From positions 1 to 64,000 of the forward strand of contig JAJFLA010000055.1 of assembly GCA_021772935.1 (NCBI GenBank): a stretch of DNA of 64,000 bases, in the 5' to 3' direction. Positions within the stretch are counted from its first letter, which is position 1. Each line of letters begins with the position of its first letter. Below are positions 24,984 through 33,594 of the stretch, piece after piece. Below the pieces are notes generated by a model. The model did not search any database and was not told the origin of the DNA. It worked only from the letters and a program-made list of their open reading frames with translations. This DNA is from Gammaproteobacteria bacterium (lineage in GTDB: Bacteria; Pseudomonadota; Gammaproteobacteria; Xanthomonadales; SZUA-36). The translations under genes and the position numbers were made by a program.

Positions 24984-26732
24984 TCAATCTTGCTGGCCTT
25001 TAAGCTGCTCTTTAAGCGCTTGTTGGCGTTGCTGTAATGCCAAGTACTTTTCCCTTTCTTCAGTATCTTTCATTGCCATTGACATGGTTACCCTTGACAG
25101 CAATATTTCCACCCAGCTCAGACGAATGCGATTGACCGCATCGATAAACTCCTGCGCCTGGCTTTCTTCTTCCCCGTGAAGGTGCCAAACCGCCAGTTTC
25201 TGCAAGTGAGTCAAGGCCGGATGTTCGTGCCAAAGCTCTACTAGTTGCGCGGTTGTGATATTAGGGCGTTGAGCGCAGAAATCAACAAGTTCTCTGAAGA
25301 TTTCCACCCCATGAAGATCATCATTACCAGGTCCAATGAATTCGTCAGTGTTGTCAAGCTTACCAACTAACGAAGGATTCTGAATCAGGTGCGCCATCGC
25401 AGTACGCATAGGCGTACGTTTTTGAACAGGTTTGCCACCGCCATCCATTCCGACCGCTGCTGTTGACGTGATGGCTTGTTTACGCTGCAACCGGTGTTGT
25501 GCGAGGGATTCCAGCTTTGCTGTCAGCATGTCACGAAAGACCCCTTCTGGCACAGTTTCAATATAAGGCTGTGCTTGCTGCACCAACCGTGCCCGGTCAT
25601 CAAGACTGGCAAGATCTGTTGCAGCGGTAAAGTGATCAAAGAAAAATTCTGACAAGGGACTGGCTCTTTCAATCTGTTGCGCAAAAACTTCTGTACCATG
25701 TTTGCGCACCATACTGTCAGGGTCTTCACCGTCCGGCAGGAACAAAAAACTTGCCTGCAGCCCTTCCCGTAATTTAGGCAAAGTGGCTTCCAGTGCACGC
25801 CAGGCAGCCTTGCGACCTGCCTTGTCGCCATCAAAACAAAACACCACAGTATCTGCAGCACGAAACAGTATTTCCACCTGCTGAGTAGTCGTAGCCGTAC
25901 CGGATGTCGCAACGACATTTTTGAAACCGAATTGCGCCAGTGCGACAACGTCCATGTAACCTTCTACCACGATGATGGTGTCCAGGCGACTGGTTCGCTG
26001 ACGTGCCAGGTAAAGACCGTAGAGTTCTCTACTCTTGTGGTACAAGGCAGTTTCAGGCGAATTCATATACTTGGGGCCATCATCAGACAAGGCCCGGCCA
26101 CCAAATGCAATTACACGGCCCCGACGGTCATGGATCGGGAACATGATGCGGTCACGGAATTTGTCATAGCTACCGCTCTTACCTTCACTGAGCATACCTA
26201 TCTGTTTTAGCTGCTCCTGTTTGCGATCGTCAGTCCCAAGTTGTTTGATAAGTGCGTCCCAGCCTGAAGGCGCATAACCAATGCTAAAATCATGACTGAC
26301 TTCACCAGATAATCCACGCTGCTTGAGATACTCGATCGCCGCCGGATGCTTTTTCAGTTGTTCAACATAGAATTTTGAACAACGTTCCAACATCTCATAC
26401 AGGCCGGTGTCAGGACGTTGTTTCTGCTGCCCGCTAGTGGGTACTTCAAGACCGGCAGCACGTGCCAACTCCTCGACTGCATCCAGGAATTCCAGCCCTT
26501 CATACTGCATCAGGAAACCAATCACTGAACCGTGGGCACCACAACCGAAGCAGTGATAGAACTGTTTTTTAGGACTAACCGTAAAAGACGGGGTTTTTTC
26601 ATCATGAAAAGGGCAGCATGCCTGAAACTCACTGCCGACACGCTTTAATGGAACGCGCCGTTCGATCAATTCCACAACGTCGCTTCGTGCCAATAGCTCT
26701 TCAATAAATGAATCAGGTATAAGACCACTCAT
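24984..26732 (-). CDS. dnaG: DNA primase
   Basis: 582 aa. The N-terminal CHC2 zinc-binding domain has CPFHDEKTPSFTVSPKKQFY then HCFGCGAHG. The catalytic core has PIHDRRGRVIAFGGRALSDD and the TOPRIM segments VVEGYMDVVALAQFG and FCFDGDKAG. The divergent C-terminal helicase-binding region follows after about residue 420. It makes RNA primers at the replication fork. It sits between yqeY and rpoD as in the classical operon; the 78-nt gap to rpoD could hold an internal promoter, but none is clear. Confidence 0.96.
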   Translation of the reverse strand: MSGLIPDSFIEELLARSDVVELIERRVPLKRVGSEFQACCPFHDEKTPSFTVSPKKQFYHCFGCGAHGSVIGFLMQYEGLEFLDAVEELARAAGLEVPTSGQQKQRPDTGLYEMLERCSKFYVEQLKKHPAAIEYLKQRGLSGEVSHDFSIGYAPSGWDALIKQLGTDDRKQEQLKQIGMLSEGKSGSYDKFRDRIMFPIHDRRGRVIAFGGRALSDDGPKYMNSPETALYHKSRELYGLYLARQRTSRLDTIIVVEGYMDVVALAQFGFKNVVATSGTATTTQQVEILFRAADTVVFCFDGDKAGRKAAWRALEATLPKLREGLQASFLFLPDGEDPDSMVRKHGTEVFAQQIERASPLSEFFFDHFTAATDLASLDDRARLVQQAQPYIETVPEGVFRDMLTAKLESLAQHRLQRKQAITSTAAVGMDGGGKPVQKRTPMRTAMAHLIQNPSLVGKLDNTDEFIGPGNDDLHGVEIFRELVDFCAQRPNITTAQLVELWHEHPALTHLQKLAVWHLHGEEESQAQEFIDAVNRIRLSWVEILLSRVTMSMAMKDTEEREKYLALQQRQQALKEQLKGQQD

Positions 26733-26822
26733 GAGATTTCTCTCATGAAATTTTTATATGCGGGTAAGTTGCCCTTAAAGACGCCTGGACCGGGACTATC
26801 AGGCCTTTGGCCAAGAGCATAT

Positions 26823-27269
26823 TCAGGCGCCGAGCTGTGCTTTAACGGCGCTGCTGACGGCCTTCATGTCGGCGCGACCCTGCACCTCTGCACGCAGTTT
26901 GTTCATGACCGCACCCATATCGCGGATATTGTCGGCACCGGTATCGGCTATGGCCTGTCTTATTAATGCAGCCACGGCGTCATCGCTCAAAGCTTCAGGA
27001 AGATAGGCGGTGATCAAATCGAGTTCAAATTTTTCCTGTGCTGCCAGGTCGTCCCTGCCTGCAGATTCATATTGCTCCAGGGAGTCTCTGCGCTGCTTGA
27101 CCATCTTATCCAGCACTGCAAGTACCATCTGGTCATCCACTTCAATACGCTTGTCCACCTCTAACTGCTTGATAGCTGCGGTGATCAAACGCAATGCGGT
27201 CAGGCGCTTTTGATCGCGTGCACGCATGGCGGATTTTACATCATCCAGGATTTGAGCCTTCAATGTCAT
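26823..27269 (-). CDS. GatB/YqeY domain protein
   Basis: 148 aa, a typical YqeY length. It starts MTLKAQILDDVKSAMRARDQ and contains RLTALRLITAAIKQLEVDKR, DMGAVMNKLRAEVQGRADMK and a final VSSAVKAQLG. It resembles the tail domain of the GatB amidotransferase subunit, which binds tRNA, but as a free-standing protein its role is unproven; it is almost always linked to rpsU and dnaG. There is about 90 nt to dnaG downstream and 128 nt to rpsU upstream. Confidence 0.9.
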   Translation of the reverse strand: MTLKAQILDDVKSAMRARDQKRLTALRLITAAIKQLEVDKRIEVDDQMVLAVLDKMVKQRRDSLEQYESAGRDDLAAQEKFELDLITAYLPEALSDDAVAALIRQAIADTGADNIRDMGAVMNKLRAEVQGRADMKAVSSAVKAQLGA

Positions 27270-27397
27270 AATGGCAAAGTCATAGCGGCAACTTCTACAA
27301 AGATAGAAAACTTATAACCGTGGTTCTCAGCATTTTGAGTTCCAGCTAAACCAATCACCCGAAACAGGTGCTTCGGGGCAGAAAAATCCTAAAAAAA

Positions 27398-27613
27398 TCA
27401 ATACAAACGGGTACGACCAATATTTTCCCGATCCAGACGACGCAGGTCACGTTTTACTGCTGCTGCAGATTTACGCTTGCGCTCTTGTGTAGGCTTTTCG
27501 TAGTACTCACGGCGACGTGTTTCCGCCAGTACCCCGGCCTTTTCACACGACCGTTTAAAGCGACGTAGTGCATATTCAAAAGGCTCGTTTTCGCGAACTT
27601 TTACGCTTGGCAT
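27398..27613 (-). CDS. rpsU: 30S ribosomal protein S21
   Basis: 71 aa, the usual length. [20 protein letters not shown] is followed by [20 protein letters not shown] and a strongly basic end ([16 protein letters not shown]). GGAG lies 5 nt before the ATG. S21 joins the small subunit late and aids initiation-complex formation. It is the first gene of the macromolecular synthesis operon, read away from tsaD. Normally tsaD is the direct divergent neighbour; here a transpeptidase-like gene and a small repeat element intervene. Confidence 0.97.
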   Translation of the reverse strand: MPSVKVRENEPFEYALRRFKRSCEKAGVLAETRRREYYEKPTQERKRKSAAAVKRDLRRLDRENIGRTRLY

Positions 27614-27696
27614 TGTTACTCCGGTTTCTCAGTTGTGCCCACATTGGGCGTAGCCGGGTATTTTAACCTTTAAACCTTCGTTCTTGCAAAGAAAAA

Positions 27697-29259
27697 TCAA
27701 CCGGAATCCACAATTGCGACAGCTCCACCCCTGCGCGGGTCACCTGCAGCACGGAATGTGCCATTGGCAAGGCGTTCAACCGCATGCACACCTCCAAAAA
27801 ACAGACTGGCTCCCGACCACTGCTCCATCCCCGGCCATTCAGAGTGCAATGACTTCAGCGCAGCACCGGAAAATCCAGCCTCCACGTCCAGATGACTACC
27901 CTCGAGATGTAGCCGGGGAGCGTTCACTGCTTGCTCCAGTCCCATACCAAATTCCAGTACATTGACCAAGACCTGTAGTATCGCACTACGAATCCGGTTG
28001 GAGCCACCCGAGCCAAGTGCGAGTTGCCTTCCGTCTTGCAAACTGGCAATGGTCGGCGTCATCATTGAGGCTAGGCGTACACCGGGTGGCATACAATGAA
28101 ATCCGTCCGGGTTAATATCTTCTTCACCCAGCATGTTATTCAACATGGTACCGCTACCCGGTATTATGTAGGACGAACCTTCGCCATTGGATAAAGTCAG
28201 GCTGGCCAGGTTACCATCGGCATCCGCCACACTGATCTGTGTTGTTCCACGAGACGCAAGCGCACCTGTTTGCAATGTCTTGTGCCAACCAGAGAGATTT
28301 TCCGGCGACAGCATTTTTGCAGCAACTTTGTCGTCCATGCCAGTTGTCAGACCACCACGTTTGCGCTCCAGACCAGAAGCCTGCATCACTTTGGTCAGTG
28401 CGATGACGTGCTGCTGACTACCCCATTCACAATCTGCCGACATACTTTTATGCAACAGGGACAATGCAAACACAGTCAGGCAGCCGCCTGGCGATGGCGG
28501 AGGGTTGACACTGATCCTGGCGCCACCGGATTCAACCATAACCGGCCGGCGCAAAACCACTTCGTAGGCTTGCAAGTCCGCTGCGCTGATCAACCCACCA
28601 GACTGGGTACAGTCACGCACCAGTTGCTGCGCGAGATCACCAGTATAGAACCACTGCGGGCCATACCGGGCCAGAGCCTCGAAAGTATTTGCCAAATCGG
28701 CGTTGCAGATAAACTCACCGATCTCTGCCAGACGGCCCGGAGCAAACATCGGGGCCGCAAACGCTGTTGCTTCGGGTGAAGCATCAATAATTGGCGCAAG
28801 TATCTCGTTGAGGGATTTTTGCAGCCTGTTGATACGCACGCCTTCACGCGCCAGCCAGACCGCTGGCTCAATAATTTTTTTCAGTGGCAAACGACAAAAC
28901 TTCTCATGCACTGAAAACAAACCGGCAACAACCCCTGGCACGGCGATCGAACCCATTCCAATATGAAATTCCTGGGTGGTTGTACCAAAATCCGCCTGGA
29001 CCGGATAAAAATCCAACTCACCTTTTGGGGCGCCAGGGGTCTGGGTGAAAAAATCAAACACCATTGATTCACCAGCAGCCGTTTGCGCAAGCAAAAAGCC
29101 GCCGCCACCAAGACTGGCCAACATCGGCTCGCACACACACGCGGCACACATGGCACCCAACGCGGCATCGAATGCGTTACCACCCTCTTCAAGCAATATT
29201 CTGGCTGCTTTAGAGGTTTCTTTATGCCCCGATGCGACAGCCCCCAAGGGGTTGGTCAA
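27697..29259 (-). CDS. Gamma-glutamyltranspeptidase-like Ntn hydrolase
   Basis: 520 aa. GGT-family signatures: AARILLEEGGNAFDAALGAM, LGGGGFLL, ISVNPPPSPGG, the autocleavage site SRGTTQISVADADGN whose first Thr should become the N-terminal nucleophile, and PGSGTMLNNML. GGTs cleave gamma-glutamyl bonds in glutathione and related compounds. No signal peptide is visible, so unlike classical periplasmic GGT this may act in the cytoplasm. It starts with TTG at 29259, with GGAG 7 nt before it. It interrupts the usual rpsU/tsaD neighbourhood, so it may be a later insertion. Confidence 0.8.
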   Translation of the reverse strand: MTNPLGAVASGHKETSKAARILLEEGGNAFDAALGAMCAACVCEPMLASLGGGGFLLAQTAAGESMVFDFFTQTPGAPKGELDFYPVQADFGTTTQEFHIGMGSIAVPGVVAGLFSVHEKFCRLPLKKIIEPAVWLAREGVRINRLQKSLNEILAPIIDASPEATAFAAPMFAPGRLAEIGEFICNADLANTFEALARYGPQWFYTGDLAQQLVRDCTQSGGLISAADLQAYEVVLRRPVMVESGGARISVNPPPSPGGCLTVFALSLLHKSMSADCEWGSQQHVIALTKVMQASGLERKRGGLTTGMDDKVAAKMLSPENLSGWHKTLQTGALASRGTTQISVADADGNLASLTLSNGEGSSYIIPGSGTMLNNMLGEEDINPDGFHCMPPGVRLASMMTPTIASLQDGRQLALGSGGSNRIRSAILQVLVNVLEFGMGLEQAVNAPRLHLEGSHLDVEAGFSGAALKSLHSEWPGMEQWSGASLFFGGVHAVERLANGTFRAAGDPRRGGAVAIVDSG

Positions 29260-29335
29260 AGCCCGTCTCCAATAGAAAAACCTGACAATATGTTAACCCA
29301 GCCCAAAGTGGCAATGATGAATTAATTTTAATGTT

Positions 29336-29474
29336 AAGGAGCCTCTGATTTATTCTGAGCGAAGTAGATTGTGAGTCAAAACATTCAGGTTCACCAACAA
29401 CAGGCGCATGATGCGACGAAAAAGCTGGGGGTTTGAATGCAAGATACGGGCTCATGAATAGATCAGAGGTTTCT
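29336..29474. mobile_element. MITE-like element with about 19-nt imperfect inverted ends
   Basis: In the 317-nt gap before tsaD, AGGAGCCTCTGATTTATTC (from 29338) and its partner GAATAGATCAGAGGTTTCT (ending near 29474) form imperfect terminal inverted repeats about 100 nt apart. The ends are flanked by TTA and TAG, like the short target duplications of IS5-type elements. No transposase fits inside. I infer a small non-autonomous element; the rest of the gap holds only the tsaD promoter region. Confidence 0.45.
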
Positions 29475-29576
29475 TAGTGTTTGACCAGGAGCTGCAGGGC
29501 ATCCTGAAATTATGTGGTGCAGCAGTTTTTGCTGGCTTGATTTACAATCCTCTTTCCAGAACATAGTTGATATACC

Positions 29577-30611
29577 ATGATTGTACTTGGCATCGAGACA
29601 TCCTGTGATGAAACTGGCGTGGCGTTGTATGACAGCAAAGCCGGTTTGCGCTCGCATGCCTTGTTCAGCCAGGTAGAAATTCACGCTGAATACGGTGGAG
29701 TCGTACCCGAAATCGCCTCACGTGATCATGTACGTAAATTGTTGCCACTGATCAATCAATGTCTTGAAGAGGCGGGTCTGACCCGTACTGACATCGATGC
29801 CGTTGCCTATACCGCCGGCCCGGGACTAATCGGTGCGTTACTGGTTGGTACCGCCATCGGTCGTAGCATCGCCATGGCACTGGATCGGCCCGCAATTGCA
29901 GTTCACCATATGGAAGGCCATCTGTTGGCACCAATGCTCGAAGCAGAACCACCGACAGTCCCATTTGTGGCTTTGTTGGTGTCCGGTGGACATACCCTAT
30001 TGATAGAGGTTCGTGCGGTCGGTGAATACAAGATCCTTGGAGAAACCCTGGATGATGCAGCAGGAGAAGCTTTTGACAAAACCGCCAAACTGCTGGGCCT
30101 GGGTTACCCAGGCGGTCCCGCGCTGGCAAAACTGGCCGAAGAAGGTGATGCTGAACGGTTTTCCTTTCCCCGGCCAATGACCAATCGGCCAGGACTGGAT
30201 TTTAGTTTTAGTGGATTGAAAACACATACCCGTAACCTGTGGACCAACGGTGAGCAGGATGAAATTACCCAGGCCGACATTGCTGCGGGTTTCCAGAAAG
30301 CTGTCGTAGATACCCTGCTCATCAAATGTCGACGGGCCATGCAACACACACGTGCACAGCAACTGGTAGTGGCGGGTGGAGTGGGGGCCAATCTGGCTCT
30401 GAGAAAGACCTTACAGCAGGCAGGTCATCAATATGGTTGGAAAGTTGCTTACCCACGACTTGAGTTTTGCACCGATAATGGCGCAATGATCGCCTTCGCA
30501 GGTTGTCAACGGCTGATGGCTGGCCAACACACCGGGCCCGTCTTGAAAGCCTTTGCACGCTGGCCGCTGGATCAATTGCCACCCCTCCAGAACAAGAGAG
30601 CACCTGCATGA
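29577..30611 (+). CDS. tsaD: tRNA t6A37 threonylcarbamoyltransferase subunit TsaD
   Basis: 344 aa. [20 protein letters not shown] opens the ASKHA fold. Metal-binding HHMEGH (residues about 109-114) and the SGGHTLL, GYPGGP and DFSFSGLKT segments are typical of TsaD/YgjD. With TsaB and TsaE it transfers the threonylcarbamoyl group, made by TsaC (found here at 49940), onto A37 of ANN-decoding tRNAs. It overlaps folB by 4 nt (ATGA), starting the tsaD-folB-folK transcript. Confidence 0.96.
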   Translation: MIVLGIETSCDETGVALYDSKAGLRSHALFSQVEIHAEYGGVVPEIASRDHVRKLLPLINQCLEEAGLTRTDIDAVAYTAGPGLIGALLVGTAIGRSIAMALDRPAIAVHHMEGHLLAPMLEAEPPTVPFVALLVSGGHTLLIEVRAVGEYKILGETLDDAAGEAFDKTAKLLGLGYPGGPALAKLAEEGDAERFSFPRPMTNRPGLDFSFSGLKTHTRNLWTNGEQDEITQADIAAGFQKAVVDTLLIKCRRAMQHTRAQQLVVAGGVGANLALRKTLQQAGHQYGWKVAYPRLEFCTDNGAMIAFAGCQRLMAGQHTGPVLKAFARWPLDQLPPLQNKRAPA

Positions 30612-30967
30612 ACATGGACCGTGTATTCATAGAAGATTTACGTATTCAGACCGTGATCGGCATATTTGACTGGGAACGTGAAATCACCCAGACCATCAGT
30701 CTTGATCTACAAATGGCGTTCAATATCGCCCGCGCGGCTGAAAGCGACGATATTGTGGATACACTGGACTACAAGGCGGTTTCAAAACGCCTGATCCAGT
30801 TTGTCGAGGCCAGTGAATTTCAACTCGTTGAAAGTCTGGCGGAACATTGTGCAAACATCGTACTGGAAGAATTCCCGGTGACCTGGTTACAACTCAAGTT
30901 GAGTAAACCCGGTGCAGTTCGTGGCTCAAGTGCGGTTGGTGTCATTATCGAGCGCGGGCAGGCCTGA
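30608..30967 (+). CDS. folB: Dihydroneopterin aldolase
   Basis: 119 aa, the standard length. It starts [20 protein letters not shown] with the DWERE motif next, then [12 protein letters not shown], the active-site region [20 protein letters not shown] and a C-terminal [11 protein letters not shown]. It converts dihydroneopterin to 6-hydroxymethyl-dihydropterin in folate synthesis. The start is set by the ATGA overlap with tsaD; a longer frame from 30503 would run inside tsaD. folK follows 2 nt after its stop. Confidence 0.93.
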   Translation: MNMDRVFIEDLRIQTVIGIFDWEREITQTISLDLQMAFNIARAAESDDIVDTLDYKAVSKRLIQFVEASEFQLVESLAEHCANIVLEEFPVTWLQLKLSKPGAVRGSSAVGVIIERGQA

Positions 30968-30969
30968 CA

Positions 30970-31449
30970 ATGAGCACTGCCTGGCTGGGCCTGGGTTCCA
31001 ACGTCAATGCGGAAACCCACATTCGTGCCGCTATCAATGCGCTCGAAGTTACTTTCAAAAACGTTCGCCTTTCACCCGCTTATACCAGCACGGCGGTCGG
31101 CTTTGATGGCAATGATTTCATTAACCTGGTTGCCCGCGTTGAAACCGATATGCAGCCTATGGAGTTGCGCCAGTACCTGCGCGACCTGGAGGATGGTTAC
31201 GGACGCAAACGCGATGTGCCAAAATTTTCCGACCGTTCACTGGATATAGACATCCTGCTGTATGACGATCTCGTATTGCTGTCCCCAGTACTTGAAATAC
31301 CGCGTGCTGAAATCCTGCAATATTCGCACGTACTCAAACCATTGGCCGAGCTTGACCCTGATCTCATCCATCCCTCTGAAATGCGTTCCATGGTTGATAT
31401 CTGGGAATCATCAGGCCTGGATAGTGCTGGCTTACAACGGTTGCCTTAA
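30970..31449 (+). CDS. folK: HPPK, 2-amino-4-hydroxy-6-hydroxymethyldihydropteridine pyrophosphokinase
   Basis: 159 aa. WLGLGSNVNAETHIRAAINA at the N-terminus and the signature DRSLDIDILLYDDLVL (metal- and pterin-binding) identify HPPK, which pyrophosphorylates hydroxymethyl-dihydropterin in the step after FolB. The gene follows folB with 2 nt between them. Together with the SDR gene at 31479 it forms a small pterin/folate neighbourhood. Confidence 0.95.
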   Translation: MSTAWLGLGSNVNAETHIRAAINALEVTFKNVRLSPAYTSTAVGFDGNDFINLVARVETDMQPMELRQYLRDLEDGYGRKRDVPKFSDRSLDIDILLYDDLVLLSPVLEIPRAEILQYSHVLKPLAELDPDLIHPSEMRSMVDIWESSGLDSAGLQRLP

Positions 31450-31478
31450 TTTCGATACCGGACCAGCACCTGGTTTTT

Positions 31479-32231
31479 CTAAATATTTAGACTGCGGCCA
31501 CCATCAACCGCCAACACCTGACCGGTCACGTAGCTTGCATCCAGACCCAGATAGGCCACAGCAGTCGCTATATCCTCAGGTCTCCCGGCATGACCCATTA
31601 CCGTTTTATTCAGGATTTTTTCCCGAGCCTGCGAAATACCACCTTGCTCAGGCCACAAGATTGCTCCGGGAGCGACGCCATTAACCCGTATTTGCGGGCC
31701 GAGGTCTCTGGCCATGGCGAGCGTCATCATCTGCAAACCAGCTTTGGCCATGCAATACACCGCATGTTCTCGCATCGGCCTCGTTGCGTGTACATCCAGC
31801 AGGTTGACCACACAACCCTTGGCAGCGGCAAGTTCCGGCAACAATGACTGGGTCAGAAAAAATGGCCCACGAAGATTGCTGTCCATCAATTCATCCCACT
31901 GCCCCATGGTGGTCGCACCAATAGTCGTGGCGAAAAATCGGGAAGCATTGTTGACCAGTAAATCCAATTGGTCTGTGTGGGCCTTCACCTGGTCAGCCAA
32001 ATGGTTGATTTGTTCCATCTCTCCGAGGTCGGCCTGCACAATGGTTGCGCTTTGCGCTCGTTGAGCATTCAGCTTTTTAGCTAATTGCTTAACTGCGTCG
32101 CCACTGCTGTTGTAATGTAGAAACACATTGCAGCCACGTTGATGCAGGGATTCTGCAATACAGGCACCGATGCGTCGTGCTGCGCCGGTGATTAGTGTAT
32201 GACTGACTCTGGACTTTGTTGTTTCACTCAC
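31479..32231 (-). CDS. Pteridine reductase-type short-chain dehydrogenase (FolM-like)
   Basis: 250 aa, a classical SDR. The cofactor loop is TGAARRIGACIAESLHQRG; Arg after the glycine loop and HYNSS at strand beta2 suggest NADPH, as in pteridine reductases. The active site has NNASRF, a VVNLLDVHA segment and YCMAKAG. The PGAILWPE segment after the active site is typical of bacterial pteridine reductases/dihydromonapterin reductase. The gene converges on folK with a 29-nt gap and starts back-to-back with midA, 15 nt apart. Alternative: a general SDR of unknown substrate. Confidence 0.75.
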   Translation of the reverse strand: MSETTKSRVSHTLITGAARRIGACIAESLHQRGCNVFLHYNSSGDAVKQLAKKLNAQRAQSATIVQADLGEMEQINHLADQVKAHTDQLDLLVNNASRFFATTIGATTMGQWDELMDSNLRGPFFLTQSLLPELAAAKGCVVNLLDVHATRPMREHAVYCMAKAGLQMMTLAMARDLGPQIRVNGVAPGAILWPEQGGISQAREKILNKTVMGHAGRPEDIATAVAYLGLDASYVTGQVLAVDGGRSLNI

Positions 32232-32246
32232 TGAAACTACCCACCT

Positions 32247-33443
32247 ATGTGTTCTGCAACTTCTCGCAATATCCTGCCCGAACCACCTCCAGACCTCAAG
32301 TGTGTGAGCGAGGAATTAGCATCTGTTATTCGTACAAAAATCAGCCTCAATGGCCCCATCCCATTCTCGGAGTACATGGAAATGGCCCTGTACGAACCTG
32401 GATTGGGATACTACAGCGCCGGATTGCAAAAATTTGGCGAGAGTGGAGACTTTGTAACTGCACCACAACTCGGCAATATATTTGCGCGATGCCTGGCGAA
32501 ACAGATCGAACAGGTTGGTACTGAGCTGGGCCAATACGAAATCATTGAGGCCGGTGCCGGTACTGGCGTGCTGGCGGCAGACCTGCTCATAGCGCTGCAG
32601 AAAAATCACCCGCCAAAGTGTTACCGGATACTTGAACGCAGTGCCCACCTGCGACAAGTGCAAAAAGAAACCCTGGGCCGCCGCGTACCAGAGTGGATGG
32701 ACAGAATTAGCTGGCTGGACGAACCACCCAAAAATAGTTGGCAGGGCGTTTTCCTGGCCAATGAAGTGTTGGATGCGCTGACAGTGGAACGGTTTTGCGT
32801 GGCAGATGAAGGTATCAGGCAACTGCAAGTCATTGACACTCCCGATGGTTTCGACTGGCTTAAAGGCTCCTGCCCGGAACCCATGCACAAACAAATCAAA
32901 CTGATATTATCGCAGTTAGGGCAACAACCGGGCGTAGGCTATTGTTCTGAATTGAACACTCAACTACCCGCCTGGTTACAGGCCGTTACCGTCAGCCTGC
33001 AAAAAGGGCTGGCATTGCTCATCGACTATGGTTATACGCGCCATGATTATTATCACCCGCAACGCCGCGATGGGACACTGATCTGCCATTACCAACACCG
33101 GGCCCATGACGACCCCTTCAAGTGGCCGGGATTAACCGATATCAGCACTTCTGTAGACTTTACAGCAGTAGCGGAAGCCGCAGATTTTTGTGAGCTTGAG
33201 GTCAGTGGCTATACCAGTCAGGCTATGTTTTTACTGGCTTGCGGATTGGATAAAGTGCTCGCTGATTTTGAGTTATTATCCGAAAGAGAACGATTGATGA
33301 TGAACAACCAAGTACGTCGCCTGACCCTGCCCGGCGAAATGGGCGAACGTTTCCAGGTGATGGCCTTAAGTCGCGGTCTTGACGAAAGTCTGAGCAACGA
33401 TTTGCAAGGGTTTTCCCTAACAGACCTGAGGTACAGACTGTAA
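32247..33443 (+). CDS. MidA/NDUFAF7-family SAM-dependent methyltransferase
   Basis: 398 aa of the DUF185/PF02636 family. Signatures: GPIPFSEYMEMALYEPGLGY, GDFVTAPQLGNIFARCLAKQ, the SAM-binding IIEAGAGTGVLAADLL, FLANEVLDALTVERF and LLIDYGYTRHDYYHPQRRDG. The mitochondrial homologue methylates an arginine of a complex I subunit; the bacterial target is not established. The gene is a single transcription unit running into a REP-like palindrome shared with the convergent cca. Confidence 0.88.
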   Translation: MCSATSRNILPEPPPDLKCVSEELASVIRTKISLNGPIPFSEYMEMALYEPGLGYYSAGLQKFGESGDFVTAPQLGNIFARCLAKQIEQVGTELGQYEIIEAGAGTGVLAADLLIALQKNHPPKCYRILERSAHLRQVQKETLGRRVPEWMDRISWLDEPPKNSWQGVFLANEVLDALTVERFCVADEGIRQLQVIDTPDGFDWLKGSCPEPMHKQIKLILSQLGQQPGVGYCSELNTQLPAWLQAVTVSLQKGLALLIDYGYTRHDYYHPQRRDGTLICHYQHRAHDDPFKWPGLTDISTSVDFTAVAEAADFCELEVSGYTSQAMFLLACGLDKVLADFELLSERERLMMNNQVRRLTLPGEMGERFQVMALSRGLDESLSNDLQGFSLTDLRYRL

Positions 33444-33460
33444 AAAACCACCCCCGTCAG

Positions 33461-33594
33461 GGGTCACGTCAGGCACGTCAGGCACGTCAGGGGTCAGATT
33501 CAAATGCGGCACACATCATCCGAAAATCACGCAGAGCCAGGTGCATTTGAGTCTGACCCCGGTTAGGGAAGTGCATTTGAGTCCGACCCCGGTT
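33461..33594. repeat. REP-like palindrome cluster with tandem 9-mers, overlapping the end of cca
   Basis: GGGGTCAGATTCAAATGC (33490-33507) and GCATTTGAGTCTGACCCC (33543-33560) are inverted copies with one mismatch. The second unit is repeated directly as GTGCATTTGAGT[C/T]..GACCCCGGTT at 33541-33564 and 33571-33594. Ahead of them CACGTCAGG repeats in tandem. This type of GGGTCAGACTCAAATGCAC palindrome is often linked to RAYT transposases, but none is present here. The last copy encodes the C-terminus of Cca. Confidence 0.7.

Noticed and set aside
30503-30607. N-terminal extension of FolB
   Set aside because: It lies wholly inside tsaD in another frame; the ATGA overlap start gives the standard 119-residue protein.
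33461-33594. CRISPR array
   Set aside because: The repeats are palindromic REP-like units plus short tandem 9-mers, without regular spacers or cas genes.
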